Source: Candidatus Latescibacterota bacterium
GTDB lineage: Bacteria; Latescibacterota; UBA2968; UBA8231
DNA length: 6,054 nucleotides
Assembly (NCBI GenBank): GCA_022825185.1
Contig: JAJDYK010000185.1
Coordinates: 1-6,054 of the forward strand
Direction of reading: 5' to 3'
Shown here: piece after piece, positions 1-6,025 of the stretch
Numbering within the stretch: position 1 is the first letter of the stretch
Layout: each line of letters opens with the position of its first letter
Translations under genes and position numbers: made by a program
The notes under the pieces: generated by a model
Seen by the model: the letters and a program-made list of their open reading frames with translations, nothing else
What the model was told of the DNA's origin: nothing
Database searches by the model: none

Positions 1-1
1 A

Positions 2-169
2 GGCGACCTCAAGCTCGAAGAGGCCCTCGAAGTATTTGAAAAGGGCGTTGCCGCCTCGCGCACCTGCGGCCAGTGGCTCGACCAGACCCGCGAGCGCGTC
101 CAAGTCCTCACCGCCGACGCCGAGGGCCAGTTCCGCCTCTCTTTTCTGGACGACGAAGACGACCACTAA
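2..169 (+). CDS. xseB: Exodeoxyribonuclease VII small subunit, C-terminal part (5' end outside window)
   Basis: The first 55 sense codons of the window, read from base 2 to TAA at 167-169, give GDLKLEEALEVFEKGV followed by a helical, charged segment. This matches the conserved second helix of XseB (family pattern: GD-x-L-E-E-A-L-x-x-F-E-x-G). XseB is the small subunit that assembles in several copies on each XseA to form exonuclease VII, which degrades single-stranded DNA into oligonucleotides in the cytoplasm. The family is usually about 70-85 residues, so some 20-30 N-terminal residues and the start lie left of the window. The acidic tail (LDDEDDH) is typical of the variable C-terminus. The stop lies 18 bases before recN, which suggests co-transcription with another DNA repair gene. 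The call rests on this short motif and on context; no alternative family looks better. Confidence 0.82.
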   Translation, partial: GDLKLEEALEVFEKGVAASRTCGQWLDQTRERVQVLTADAEGQFRLSFLDDEDDH

Positions 170-187
170 CCCCTCGGCCTCGGCCCG

Positions 188-1879
188 ATGTTGACTCGCC
201 TCTACATCAAGGACTTTGCCCTTATCGAAGAAGCGGTGATCGAATTTGGCCCCGGCCTCAACGTCATCACCGGCGAGACCGGGGCCGGCAAGTCCATCCT
301 CATCGGTGCCCTCAACTCCATCCTCGGCGGCCCTGCCAACGCCGACCTAGTGCGCAAAGGAGCTAGCTCGTGTGCAGTGGAGGGCTTTTTTGAACTCGAC
401 GACCAAGGTCAAATCGCGCGCTTGGCCGATCTAGGCATTGTCTTGGAGGATGGCCAACTCATCCTCCGCCGCGAGATCCGCGGCCAAGGCCGCTCGCGCG
501 CCTTTGTCAACGGCCAAGGGCGGCCAATCAAGCAGCTAAAGCAAATCGGCGCGATCTTGGTTGACCTGCATGGCCAACACGAACACCAATCGCTACTCGA
601 CCCCAAGCTCCACGCCCGCTTTCTCGACGCGTTTGCCGGGCTCGACGACCAGCGCCGCCTCGTGGGACAGCACTGGCGCGCTTACCGCGATAGCGTGGCC
701 CACTTCGACCGGCTGCGCGCAGAGCGCGACGCACTCGCAGCCGAAGACGAGTTGTGCGCCTTCCAGTTAGAAGAGATCCGCCGCCTCGCACCCCGACCAA
801 GCGAAGAGGCCGAACTAGAACGCGAGTTGCAAGTCCTCGACAACGCCGAGACTCTATCCCAAGGCGGCCTCGATCTCTACGACTTGCTCTATCAGCGCGA
901 AGGTGCGGTTTACGAAGCACTCGGCCAAGTTCGTCGTCAGCTCGACCGACTGCGCGAAATTGACCCTGCGCTCAGCCCGCAAACCGCAGCCTTAGAGGAA
1001 TTGATCTACGAGGTCGAAGACCTAGCCGGCCAACTCCGAGACTACGCCCGCAGAATCGAGGTGCGCCCTGGACGAGCTGACGAACTGCGCGAGCGCCGCG
1101 ATGGCCTGCGTGCCTTAAAAAAGAAATACGGCGGCACTCTCGACTCCGTCTTGGAACGCGCCCGCGAGCTTGCAGCGCGCGAAGACCGCGCTGACCGCCT
1201 CCGCGACGAGCTGGCCCAAGCGGCTGAACACCGCGATCAAGCACTTGCCGAATTTGCCACCTGTTGCCTCGCCCTTTCTGCGGCGCGTCAGCAGGCCAGC
1301 GCCACCTTGTCGCAGGCGCTAGTCGCCGCCCTCGGGGAGTTGGGCATGGCCAAGGCCCAGTTTTACATCGAGCTGGCAACCGCCGAAGATTCCGAGGGGA
1401 TAGTCCAACGCGACGGACGCCGCTACGTGGCGGGCGAACACGGCATGGAGCACATTGCCTTCCACATCTCCGCCAATGTCGGCCAACCACCGCGACCCCT
1501 AGCGCGCATTGCCTCGGGCGGGGAAATTTCGCGCGTGATGCTGGCCCTCAAAGAAGCGGTCGCCGGGCGCGACCTCGTTTCGACTTTGGTATTTGACGAA
1601 ATCGACGCTGGGATCTCGGGCCGCATTGCCGCGGCCGTTGGCCGCAAGCTACAGACCCTCGCCGCAGCGCACCAAACCATCGTCATCACTCACCTACCGC
1701 AGATTGCCAGCCTCGCCGACCAGCACTTTTCAGTTCGTAAGCAGCAGCAGCAACAGCGGACCACCACCGAGGTTGTGCTACTCGACGCAGCGGCCCGTGC
1801 CGAGGAAATTGCCTATCTGTTGGCCGGCGAGACCATTTCGGATACAGCGCGCCAACACGCCCGCGAAATGCTGAAATAG
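188..1879 (+). CDS. recN: DNA repair protein RecN (SMC-like ATPase)
   Basis: RecN is a cytoplasmic SMC-like ATPase that acts at double-strand breaks with RecA. The 563-residue product is close to the usual RecN length of about 550-570. The N-terminus MLTRLYIKDFALIEE is the canonical RecN start, so ATG at 188 is secure although no Shine-Dalgarno motif precedes it. Visible motifs are Walker A GETGAGKS (29-36), the RecN-typical HGQHEHQSLL (128-137), the conserved FQLEEI helix near 192, two charged coiled-coil arms (about 150-215 and 280-375), the ABC signature SGGEISR (443-449), Walker B LVFDEID (467-473, catalytic Glu471), and the His-switch THLPQIA (501-507). All ATPase residues are intact. 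A run of five glutamines (519-523) sits in a variable loop before the RTTTEV strand. The gene lies between xseB (18 bases) and pgsA (7 bases), apparently in one operon. I see no LexA-box-like palindrome just upstream, so SOS control, if any, would act at the operon promoter outside the window. Confidence 0.97.
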   Translation: MLTRLYIKDFALIEEAVIEFGPGLNVITGETGAGKSILIGALNSILGGPANADLVRKGASSCAVEGFFELDDQGQIARLADLGIVLEDGQLILRREIRGQGRSRAFVNGQGRPIKQLKQIGAILVDLHGQHEHQSLLDPKLHARFLDAFAGLDDQRRLVGQHWRAYRDSVAHFDRLRAERDALAAEDELCAFQLEEIRRLAPRPSEEAELERELQVLDNAETLSQGGLDLYDLLYQREGAVYEALGQVRRQLDRLREIDPALSPQTAALEELIYEVEDLAGQLRDYARRIEVRPGRADELRERRDGLRALKKKYGGTLDSVLERARELAAREDRADRLRDELAQAAEHRDQALAEFATCCLALSAARQQASATLSQALVAALGELGMAKAQFYIELATAEDSEGIVQRDGRRYVAGEHGMEHIAFHISANVGQPPRPLARIASGGEISRVMLALKEAVAGRDLVSTLVFDEIDAGISGRIAAAVGRKLQTLAAAHQTIVITHLPQIASLADQHFSVRKQQQQQRTTTEVVLLDAAARAEEIAYLLAGETISDTARQHAREMLK

Positions 1880-1886
1880 CTCGACA

Positions 1887-2411
1887 ATGTTGGCCAATTT
1901 CCTCAGCGTCCTGCGGGTTCTGCTCATCCCCTTTCTGCTCTACTTCATCGCCCAAGGACCGGCGGCCCAGTACCAAGCCGTGCTCCTACTACTTATTGCC
2001 GGTATCACAGACATCGGCGACGGCTGGGTGGCGCGGCGCTACAACCAAGTCTCCCGCCTCGGCAAGATACTCGACCCGCTGGCCGATAAAATTTTCCTCA
2101 CCTGCCTGCTCGGCGGCCTAGTTTTCTGGCGCGATTTGCCGCTGTGGCTTTTGGGGATGCTCTTTGCCCGCGATGTGGCAATCGTATTGGTAGGGGGATT
2201 GTTCTTGCGTTCACAGGGGCTAGTCATTGCCGCCAACCGCTGGGGCAAATACACAACCGTCTGCATGGTGCTTACGGCCCTCAGCTACGTCGTCGAGGCC
2301 CCGGCCAGCTTGCGCACCGGGCTAAGCCTAGCGGCGGCGGCCTTGGTCGTCGTCTCTAGCTTGAGCTACGCGCAACTCGCGCTCAGGCTCTTGCAACGAG
2401 ACCAAACTTGA
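1887..2411 (+). CDS. pgsA: CDP-diacylglycerol--glycerol-3-phosphate 3-phosphatidyltransferase (PgsA family)
   Basis: This is an integral inner-membrane enzyme of 174 residues, the usual PgsA size. The family transfers a phosphatidyl group from CDP-diacylglycerol to an alcohol; for PgsA the acceptor is glycerol-3-phosphate, the committed step to phosphatidylglycerol and cardiolipin. The complete CDP-alcohol phosphotransferase motif D-x2-D-G-x2-A-R-x8-G-x3-D-x3-D is present: Asp42, Asp45, Gly46, Ala49, Arg50, Gly59, Asp63, Asp67. The N-terminus (NFLSVLRVLLIPFLLYF) and the GKYTT segment (120-124) look like PgsA rather than phosphatidylserine synthase. Hydrophobic segments lie at about 5-21, 29-41, 68-81, 84-107, 121-136 and 145-165. 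The ATG at 1887 is the only reasonable start, because an in-frame TGA occurs at 1872-1874. It follows the recN stop by seven bases with no clear ribosome-binding site, so translation is probably coupled to recN. The exact acceptor alcohol is inferred from family resemblance, so a related CDP-alcohol transferase remains possible. Confidence 0.88.
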   Translation: MLANFLSVLRVLLIPFLLYFIAQGPAAQYQAVLLLLIAGITDIGDGWVARRYNQVSRLGKILDPLADKIFLTCLLGGLVFWRDLPLWLLGMLFARDVAIVLVGGLFLRSQGLVIAANRWGKYTTVCMVLTALSYVVEAPASLRTGLSLAAAALVVVSSLSYAQLALRLLQRDQT

Positions 2412-2414
2412 AAA

Positions 2415-2564
2415 TCAGTTGGGCTGGATCAAGCGATACCAGCGCAAATAGGCTTCGTCAAGGCGGCGGCGGCGGGCGTATATGCCGATCATTTCTATCA
2501 CTTTGAGCCGCAAGGCTAGCTTGTGCAGATCGACTTTGCCCACCTGACGCTCCGCGCGTTTCAT
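2415..2564 (-). CDS. Small basic protein of unknown function, translationally coupled to the upstream peptidase/barrel gene
   Basis: I do not recognise this 49-codon ORF. Its ATG (2564-2562) overlaps the TGA stop of the large - strand gene (2563-2561) as ATGA, the classic arrangement for stop-restart coupling. Its own TGA lies three bases from the convergent pgsA stop, so it fills exactly the space left between the two operons. About three quarters of its codons end in G or C, consistent with the neighbouring genes. The product is strongly basic (13 Lys/Arg against 5 Asp/Glu), has no signal peptide or transmembrane segment, and looks helical: an amphipathic stretch at about 11-28 (VDLHKLALRLKVIEMIGI), four arginines at 31-34, then an aromatic tail with Tyr39, Trp42 and Tyr43. 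Binding to nucleic acid, membrane or a protein partner is possible but not shown. The same frame stays open a further 65 codons upstream inside the large gene, so a chance ORF cannot be excluded. Confidence 0.55.
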   Translation of the reverse strand: MKRAERQVGKVDLHKLALRLKVIEMIGIYARRRRLDEAYLRWYRLIQPN

Positions 2565-5500
2565 AGCCCAAACCCAAAGTAGTAGCGCCACTTGTCGATT
2601 AGGGGGTCGTCCTCTTCTCTGGGAATCCGCTCGCGATTGAGCGGATGCGCTACTTGGAAATAGGCAAACATCGGGATGCGGTAGAAAGTAAAAAGCTGTA
2701 GCCGCAACTCGCCGCCCACGTCGGTCAGGAATTTGTCGGTATTGGGCAAAGACCGCCATCGCTCACCCGACCAGAAGTCAATGTCCTCAAAGCGCGAGAA
2801 ATTGCCCACCACCCCGGCTTCGGCAAATAGCTCGGCGTAGAGCTTGGAAAAGTTGAAGTTGATAAAGCGACTACTAATGCGCTTGAGAATCGGAAATCCG
2901 TAGCCGACGCGGGCGTAGAGCAATTTGGTCCCCCAGTCGGTGAAATAGGGATAACCGCTGAGGAAGTTGCGCCCGCCGATATAGTAGCGCAGCGGCCAGT
3001 AGTAGCGGCCTTCGAGAAACCCACCGTCTTCGATAAAGCGGGGCTTGAGGCGGACGTTTTTGTACGCGCCAATCAGCTCGATGTTGAGCGAATTGTCGAA
3101 CGGCAACTGGATTCGCTCGTTGTATGCAGCTACGTATTCATTGACCCGCATGCGGCGCTCGACGCCGACGAACTGGTCGCGGGGGACTCCATCGGGGGAT
3201 ATTTGCTCGGTCAGCGAATCGGCTACCGTCGGCATCAAATAGCGATAGACTAAAGCCATGGCGCGGCCCGATGGACTGATCAAGCGATCGGCCGTGGGGT
3301 TGATCTTCCGGTAGCGCCAAGCCATGCTCAACATATGCGTGCGAAAAAAGCTGAGGTCTTCGTAGAATTCCAGCGGATCCTCGTTGTTTACCAGCAAGGT
3401 ATCTTGTGCCAAAAGCGACGGATCTAAGGAGGCTGACATATCGACGCCGTCTTGTTCCAAATAGATCTGATTCAGGCTGCGGAAGCGGCGCAAGGCCCAG
3501 CCCTCGGCGTAGTCGCGCCATATGTAGAGGGCGTTCAACTCGGTTCGCCGAGTCAGCGGCACATCGACGCCCATGGCCAATTGCCCCAAGGATGTCTTGA
3601 ATAGATCTTCGCGGCTCGTGCCTTGATAGATGTATTGACGGACGTCTGGGACGAGCAGGCTGGTGACCGAATCGACTGGCACCGGATAGACATTGCCCAC
3701 ATCAAGTGTATCGGCCGTGATCTGGCTACCCTTGATCAAGTTGTCGATCTCGCGCCGTCGGCCCGCTATGTAAAACGAGGGGTTGAAGGTCCGGTTGTTA
3801 CCCACTTGTGGCCGGAGCCGGCGCTCGTAGAAGAAGCCGACATCCGTATTGAGGTCTGTGGCATTGCGCATGTTCTTGCCGACAATGCCCCAAGCCGTCA
3901 GCTCCTGCCCACCAAGCATGTCGCCAGTGGAAAACTGCAAGCCGCCGCTAGCTTGATTGAGGCCAAAAGTGTTGCCGACATACGTAGGGCCGACCTGTAG
4001 AATCGGGATGTAGCGCAAGACATTGCGCCCTCTGTACGTCGCGGTCTGGAATTGATCGGCGAGCTTGGGGCCGTCGAAGATGGAGCGATAGTCGCGCATC
4101 ACCACCGGCTCAAAGTGCGCATCGCGCTCGAATTCGCCCAGCTCAAAGCTATAGAGGCTATAGTCGTTGGAGCGGTAGCCACTGTACACCACGCGCTGGT
4201 CGGCGGCTACAGTTGGCACAAAAGCCCCGCCAATGACGTTGGTTAGCTGCTCGACTTCGCGGTTTTCCAGGCGATAGCGATAGATGTTGAAAATGCCGCT
4301 CTGGTCCGACGAAAACACAAAACCCGAACCATCGGGCAGCCAGTGCGGATCACGCTCGTCGGCCGGCGAGGCCACGACCGCACGGAACCCCGACGAGTCG
4401 GGATGGGCGAAGGCAACGGTATCGGGAAAGACTTCTATGGTTTCCTCCTCGCCTTCTTCGCCTTCTTCGCCTTCGCTCTTCTTTTTCTTTTTGGCTTTCT
4501 CAAAGACCTTGGGCCGCGGCGGGCTATCAGCGCGGATCATCGCAATGTCGCGGTCCTCGCCGCGGAACACGCTAAAGAGCAGCCACTCGCCGTCGGGCGA
4601 GAAGCGCGGCCCCATGTATTGGGTGGCGTCGTTATTGTTGGTCAGATAGACCAAATCCGTACCGTCGCGATCTATGAGGCCGAGGTTGTTGGTCCCGTCC
4701 TTGTTGTGGACAAAGGCGATGCGCTGGCCATCGGGGGAAAACGAGGGGTCTTTGGCGCGCAGATTGGCGCTAATGCGGCGCTCCTTGTCTTCGGCCAAGT
4801 TGTAAATATAGAGGTCGTTAAAGCCGCCCTTGTTGCGGACGAAGACGATCTCCTCCCCGTCGGGCGACCAGCTAATTCGCGTATCTATCCAGTTTTTGAG
4901 TTCGGTCTTTTTTCGCGTCTCGAAATCGTAGATTTTGAGTACCGTGATCCCATAGTCCTGTTTCTCGCTGGTGAGGTACGCCAGTTTTTTGCCGTCCGGC
5001 GACAGCGCGGGATGGTATTCGAGCACGCCCTCGTTGACCTCGTCCAGCGGCTCGCCCTCAAAGAAGCCCTGCGCACGAATCTCGGATTCGAGGCGACCGT
5101 AGTTTTCGGCCAAAAAGGCGACCCAATCCGCGTAAAACTGATCCGCGGAAACGCCCAACACCCGGCGAATGGCCGGGTCGAAGCTCATCGAGCCGACCTG
5201 ATGCGTCAGTTCATCGACCTTCTCGGCACCGTACTGGTCATGGAGGTACACCATCATCGCGTAGCCCTGATTGTACACGAACTCGCCGTAGAACTTGCCC
5301 ATGCGGTCCCAGACCGTCCCCATCTCCTCCCACGAGAGCAGATCGTCTTCGAGCACTGCCATCCGCAGCAACATATCGCGGTGCGAATCCCAAGAATCGT
5401 AGCCGAATTTTTGCGCCCCGTACTGGGCGATGCCCTCGGTCCAACCGCGCGGGGTATTGAGATGGTATAGCGGAAATTGAAACGTAATGTCTGGATTGGA

Positions 5501-5932
5501 GTCGAAGCGCGAGACCGACAGTAGCGCGAATTGGAAGGGCCATTTCTTGCGCGCCTTGTTGAGCGTAATGATGTGCGTCAACTCGTGCGTGACCACGTTT
5601 TTGATCCAATCGTGACTGCCGCGCAGTTCAAAGTCGAGGCTAGTGGCCCAAATGGCCATGGTATTGCTGTAGTAGTTGGCCCAACCATTGCCTAGCTGGT
5701 CGGAGTTGTCGAAGACGAGGACGTGGATGGTGCGGAAGTCATCGTAGTAGTCGTAGGCCGCCGCGAGGGTGGGAAAGACCTCTTCGCAGGTTTCGGCTAC
5801 CCGGCGTGCAGTGCCTTCGGCCCCACTCGTGTAATGGACCCGGAAGTGATCAGTGACGATGGTTTTTATCTGGGCCTGGGCCGCTCCGGCGAGGAACAGC
5901 GCGGCAATCGCGGAAAAAATCGCTCGGCGCAA
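2561..5932 (-). CDS. Exported gluzincin-like metallopeptidase / TolB-PD40 propeller / outer-membrane beta-barrel protein
   Basis: From the TTG start preferred here, the product has 1123 residues. Residues 1-20 are a signal peptide (RR, a hydrophobic core, then AQA before Gln21). A gluzincin-like zinc peptidase domain follows (about 25-280), with HELTH at 116-120 and the probable third ligand Glu166 in W-T-E-G-I-A-Q-Y (164-171). Six PD40/TolB-like blades lie at about 303-324, 351-379, 393-421, 439-467, 526-555 and 570-598, four carrying the S-P-D-G signature. A Lys/Glu-rich loop (475-500) separates blades 4 and 5. Residues about 622-1123 alternate polar and aromatic/hydrophobic positions as in an outer-membrane barrel, with GGRNFLSGYP (986-995) resembling the Omp85 loop-6 region and an aromatic end, YYFGFGL. 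The inferred location is the outer membrane with peptidase and propeller on one side. The substrate and actual protease activity are unknown. It is the first gene of its operon, with its own promoter, and overlaps the downstream small ORF by ATGA. An alternative GTG start at 6046 would add 38 residues and is considered unlikely. Confidence 0.85.
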   Translation of the reverse strand: MRRAIFSAIAALFLAGAAQAQIKTIVTDHFRVHYTSGAEGTARRVAETCEEVFPTLAAAYDYYDDFRTIHVLVFDNSDQLGNGWANYYSNTMAIWATSLDFELRGSHDWIKNVVTHELTHIITLNKARKKWPFQFALLSVSRFDSNPDITFQFPLYHLNTPRGWTEGIAQYGAQKFGYDSWDSHRDMLLRMAVLEDDLLSWEEMGTVWDRMGKFYGEFVYNQGYAMMVYLHDQYGAEKVDELTHQVGSMSFDPAIRRVLGVSADQFYADWVAFLAENYGRLESEIRAQGFFEGEPLDEVNEGVLEYHPALSPDGKKLAYLTSEKQDYGITVLKIYDFETRKKTELKNWIDTRISWSPDGEEIVFVRNKGGFNDLYIYNLAEDKERRISANLRAKDPSFSPDGQRIAFVHNKDGTNNLGLIDRDGTDLVYLTNNNDATQYMGPRFSPDGEWLLFSVFRGEDRDIAMIRADSPPRPKVFEKAKKKKKSEGEEGEEGEEETIEVFPDTVAFAHPDSSGFRAVVASPADERDPHWLPDGSGFVFSSDQSGIFNIYRYRLENREVEQLTNVIGGAFVPTVAADQRVVYSGYRSNDYSLYSFELGEFERDAHFEPVVMRDYRSIFDGPKLADQFQTATYRGRNVLRYIPILQVGPTYVGNTFGLNQASGGLQFSTGDMLGGQELTAWGIVGKNMRNATDLNTDVGFFYERRLRPQVGNNRTFNPSFYIAGRRREIDNLIKGSQITADTLDVGNVYPVPVDSVTSLLVPDVRQYIYQGTSREDLFKTSLGQLAMGVDVPLTRRTELNALYIWRDYAEGWALRRFRSLNQIYLEQDGVDMSASLDPSLLAQDTLLVNNEDPLEFYEDLSFFRTHMLSMAWRYRKINPTADRLISPSGRAMALVYRYLMPTVADSLTEQISPDGVPRDQFVGVERRMRVNEYVAAYNERIQLPFDNSLNIELIGAYKNVRLKPRFIEDGGFLEGRYYWPLRYYIGGRNFLSGYPYFTDWGTKLLYARVGYGFPILKRISSRFINFNFSKLYAELFAEAGVVGNFSRFEDIDFWSGERWRSLPNTDKFLTDVGGELRLQLFTFYRIPMFAYFQVAHPLNRERIPREEDDPLIDKWRYYFGFGL
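4449..4475 (-). repeat. 9-bp tandem repeat coding for a Glu-Gly-Glu run
   Basis: On the + strand the unit gccttcttc occurs at 4451-4459 and 4460-4468, with partial copies on both sides. On the coding strand it gives three successive Glu-Gly-Glu triplets in the loop between propeller blades 4 and 5. Because the unit is nine bases, gain or loss of copies keeps the reading frame. The adjacent bases 4478-4494 (CTCTTCTTTTTCTTTTT) encode the lysine-rich run that precedes it. Confidence 0.7.
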
Positions 5933-5938
5933 CGTGTA

Positions 5939-5945
5939 TCCCTTT
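5939..5945 (-). promoter_or_regulatory. Ribosome-binding site that decides the TTG start of the large - strand gene
   Basis: AAAGGGA lies six bases upstream of TTG (5932-5930) on the - strand. It is a partial Shine-Dalgarno match at good spacing, and the TTG is followed at once by a well-formed signal peptide. No comparable motif precedes the other in-frame candidates (GTG at 6046, TTG at 5950). Confidence 0.6.
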
Positions 5946-5954
5946 CGCAAAAAG

Positions 5955-5980
5955 GCGACCCGCAGCCAATTGCCGGTCGC
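5955..5980 (-). other. Imperfect inverted repeat in the 5' leader
   Basis: The arms GCGACC (5980-5975) and GGTCGC (5960-5955) can pair over six bases. After a single G-G mismatch, GCA/TGC adds three more pairs around a six-base loop. The hairpin would lie wholly within the predicted leader, between the promoter and the ribosome-binding site. It has no following T-run, so it is not an obvious terminator. It could be an mRNA-stabilising stem or an operator, or it could be chance in GC-rich DNA. Confidence 0.35.
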
Positions 5981-5996
5981 TCCACAATTTGTTAGG

Positions 5997-6025
5997 AAAA
6001 TACTGGAGGCCGTGCCCCTCGTCAA
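5997..6025 (-). promoter_or_regulatory. Predicted sigma-70-type promoter of the metallopeptidase/barrel operon
   Basis: Read on the - strand, TTGACG (6025-6020) is separated by exactly 17 bases from TATTTT (6002-5997). The -35 box matches the consensus TTGACA at five of six positions and the -10 box matches TATAAT at four of six. Transcription would start near 5990, giving a leader of about 57 bases before the TTG start at 5932. The position agrees with the ribosome-binding site and signal peptide downstream. The call is from pattern only; promoter preferences in this lineage are unknown. Confidence 0.55.

Noticed and set aside
150..190. Possible LexA box upstream of recN
   Set aside because: No CTGT-N8-ACAG or GAAC-N4-GTTC type palindrome is present, and the gene appears internal to an operon.
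972..1490. Open frame of 172 codons on the - strand inside recN
   Set aside because: It is an Arg/Pro/Gly-rich translation typical of a shadow frame, antisense to intact RecN sequence.
2363..2390. Stem GAGC/GCTC with inner GCGC/GCGC near the end of pgsA, considered as a terminator
   Set aside because: The stems are short and interrupted, the hairpin lies within coding sequence, and no T-run follows on either strand.
2415..2759. Longer version (114 codons) of the small - strand ORF
   Set aside because: The extra N-terminal 65 codons overlap the conserved end of the barrel gene in another frame and look like shadow sequence. The ATG at 2564, overlapping the stop as ATGA, is a better start.
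3623..4000. Open frame of 125 codons on the + strand inside the barrel region
   Set aside because: It is antisense to the barrel-coding part of the large gene, with no family resemblance or start signal.
4343..5470. Open frame of 375 codons on the + strand, antisense to the propeller/peptidase gene
   Set aside because: It lies wholly inside the well-supported - strand gene, shows no recognisable motif, and its composition reflects the GC-rich codon pattern of the opposite strand.
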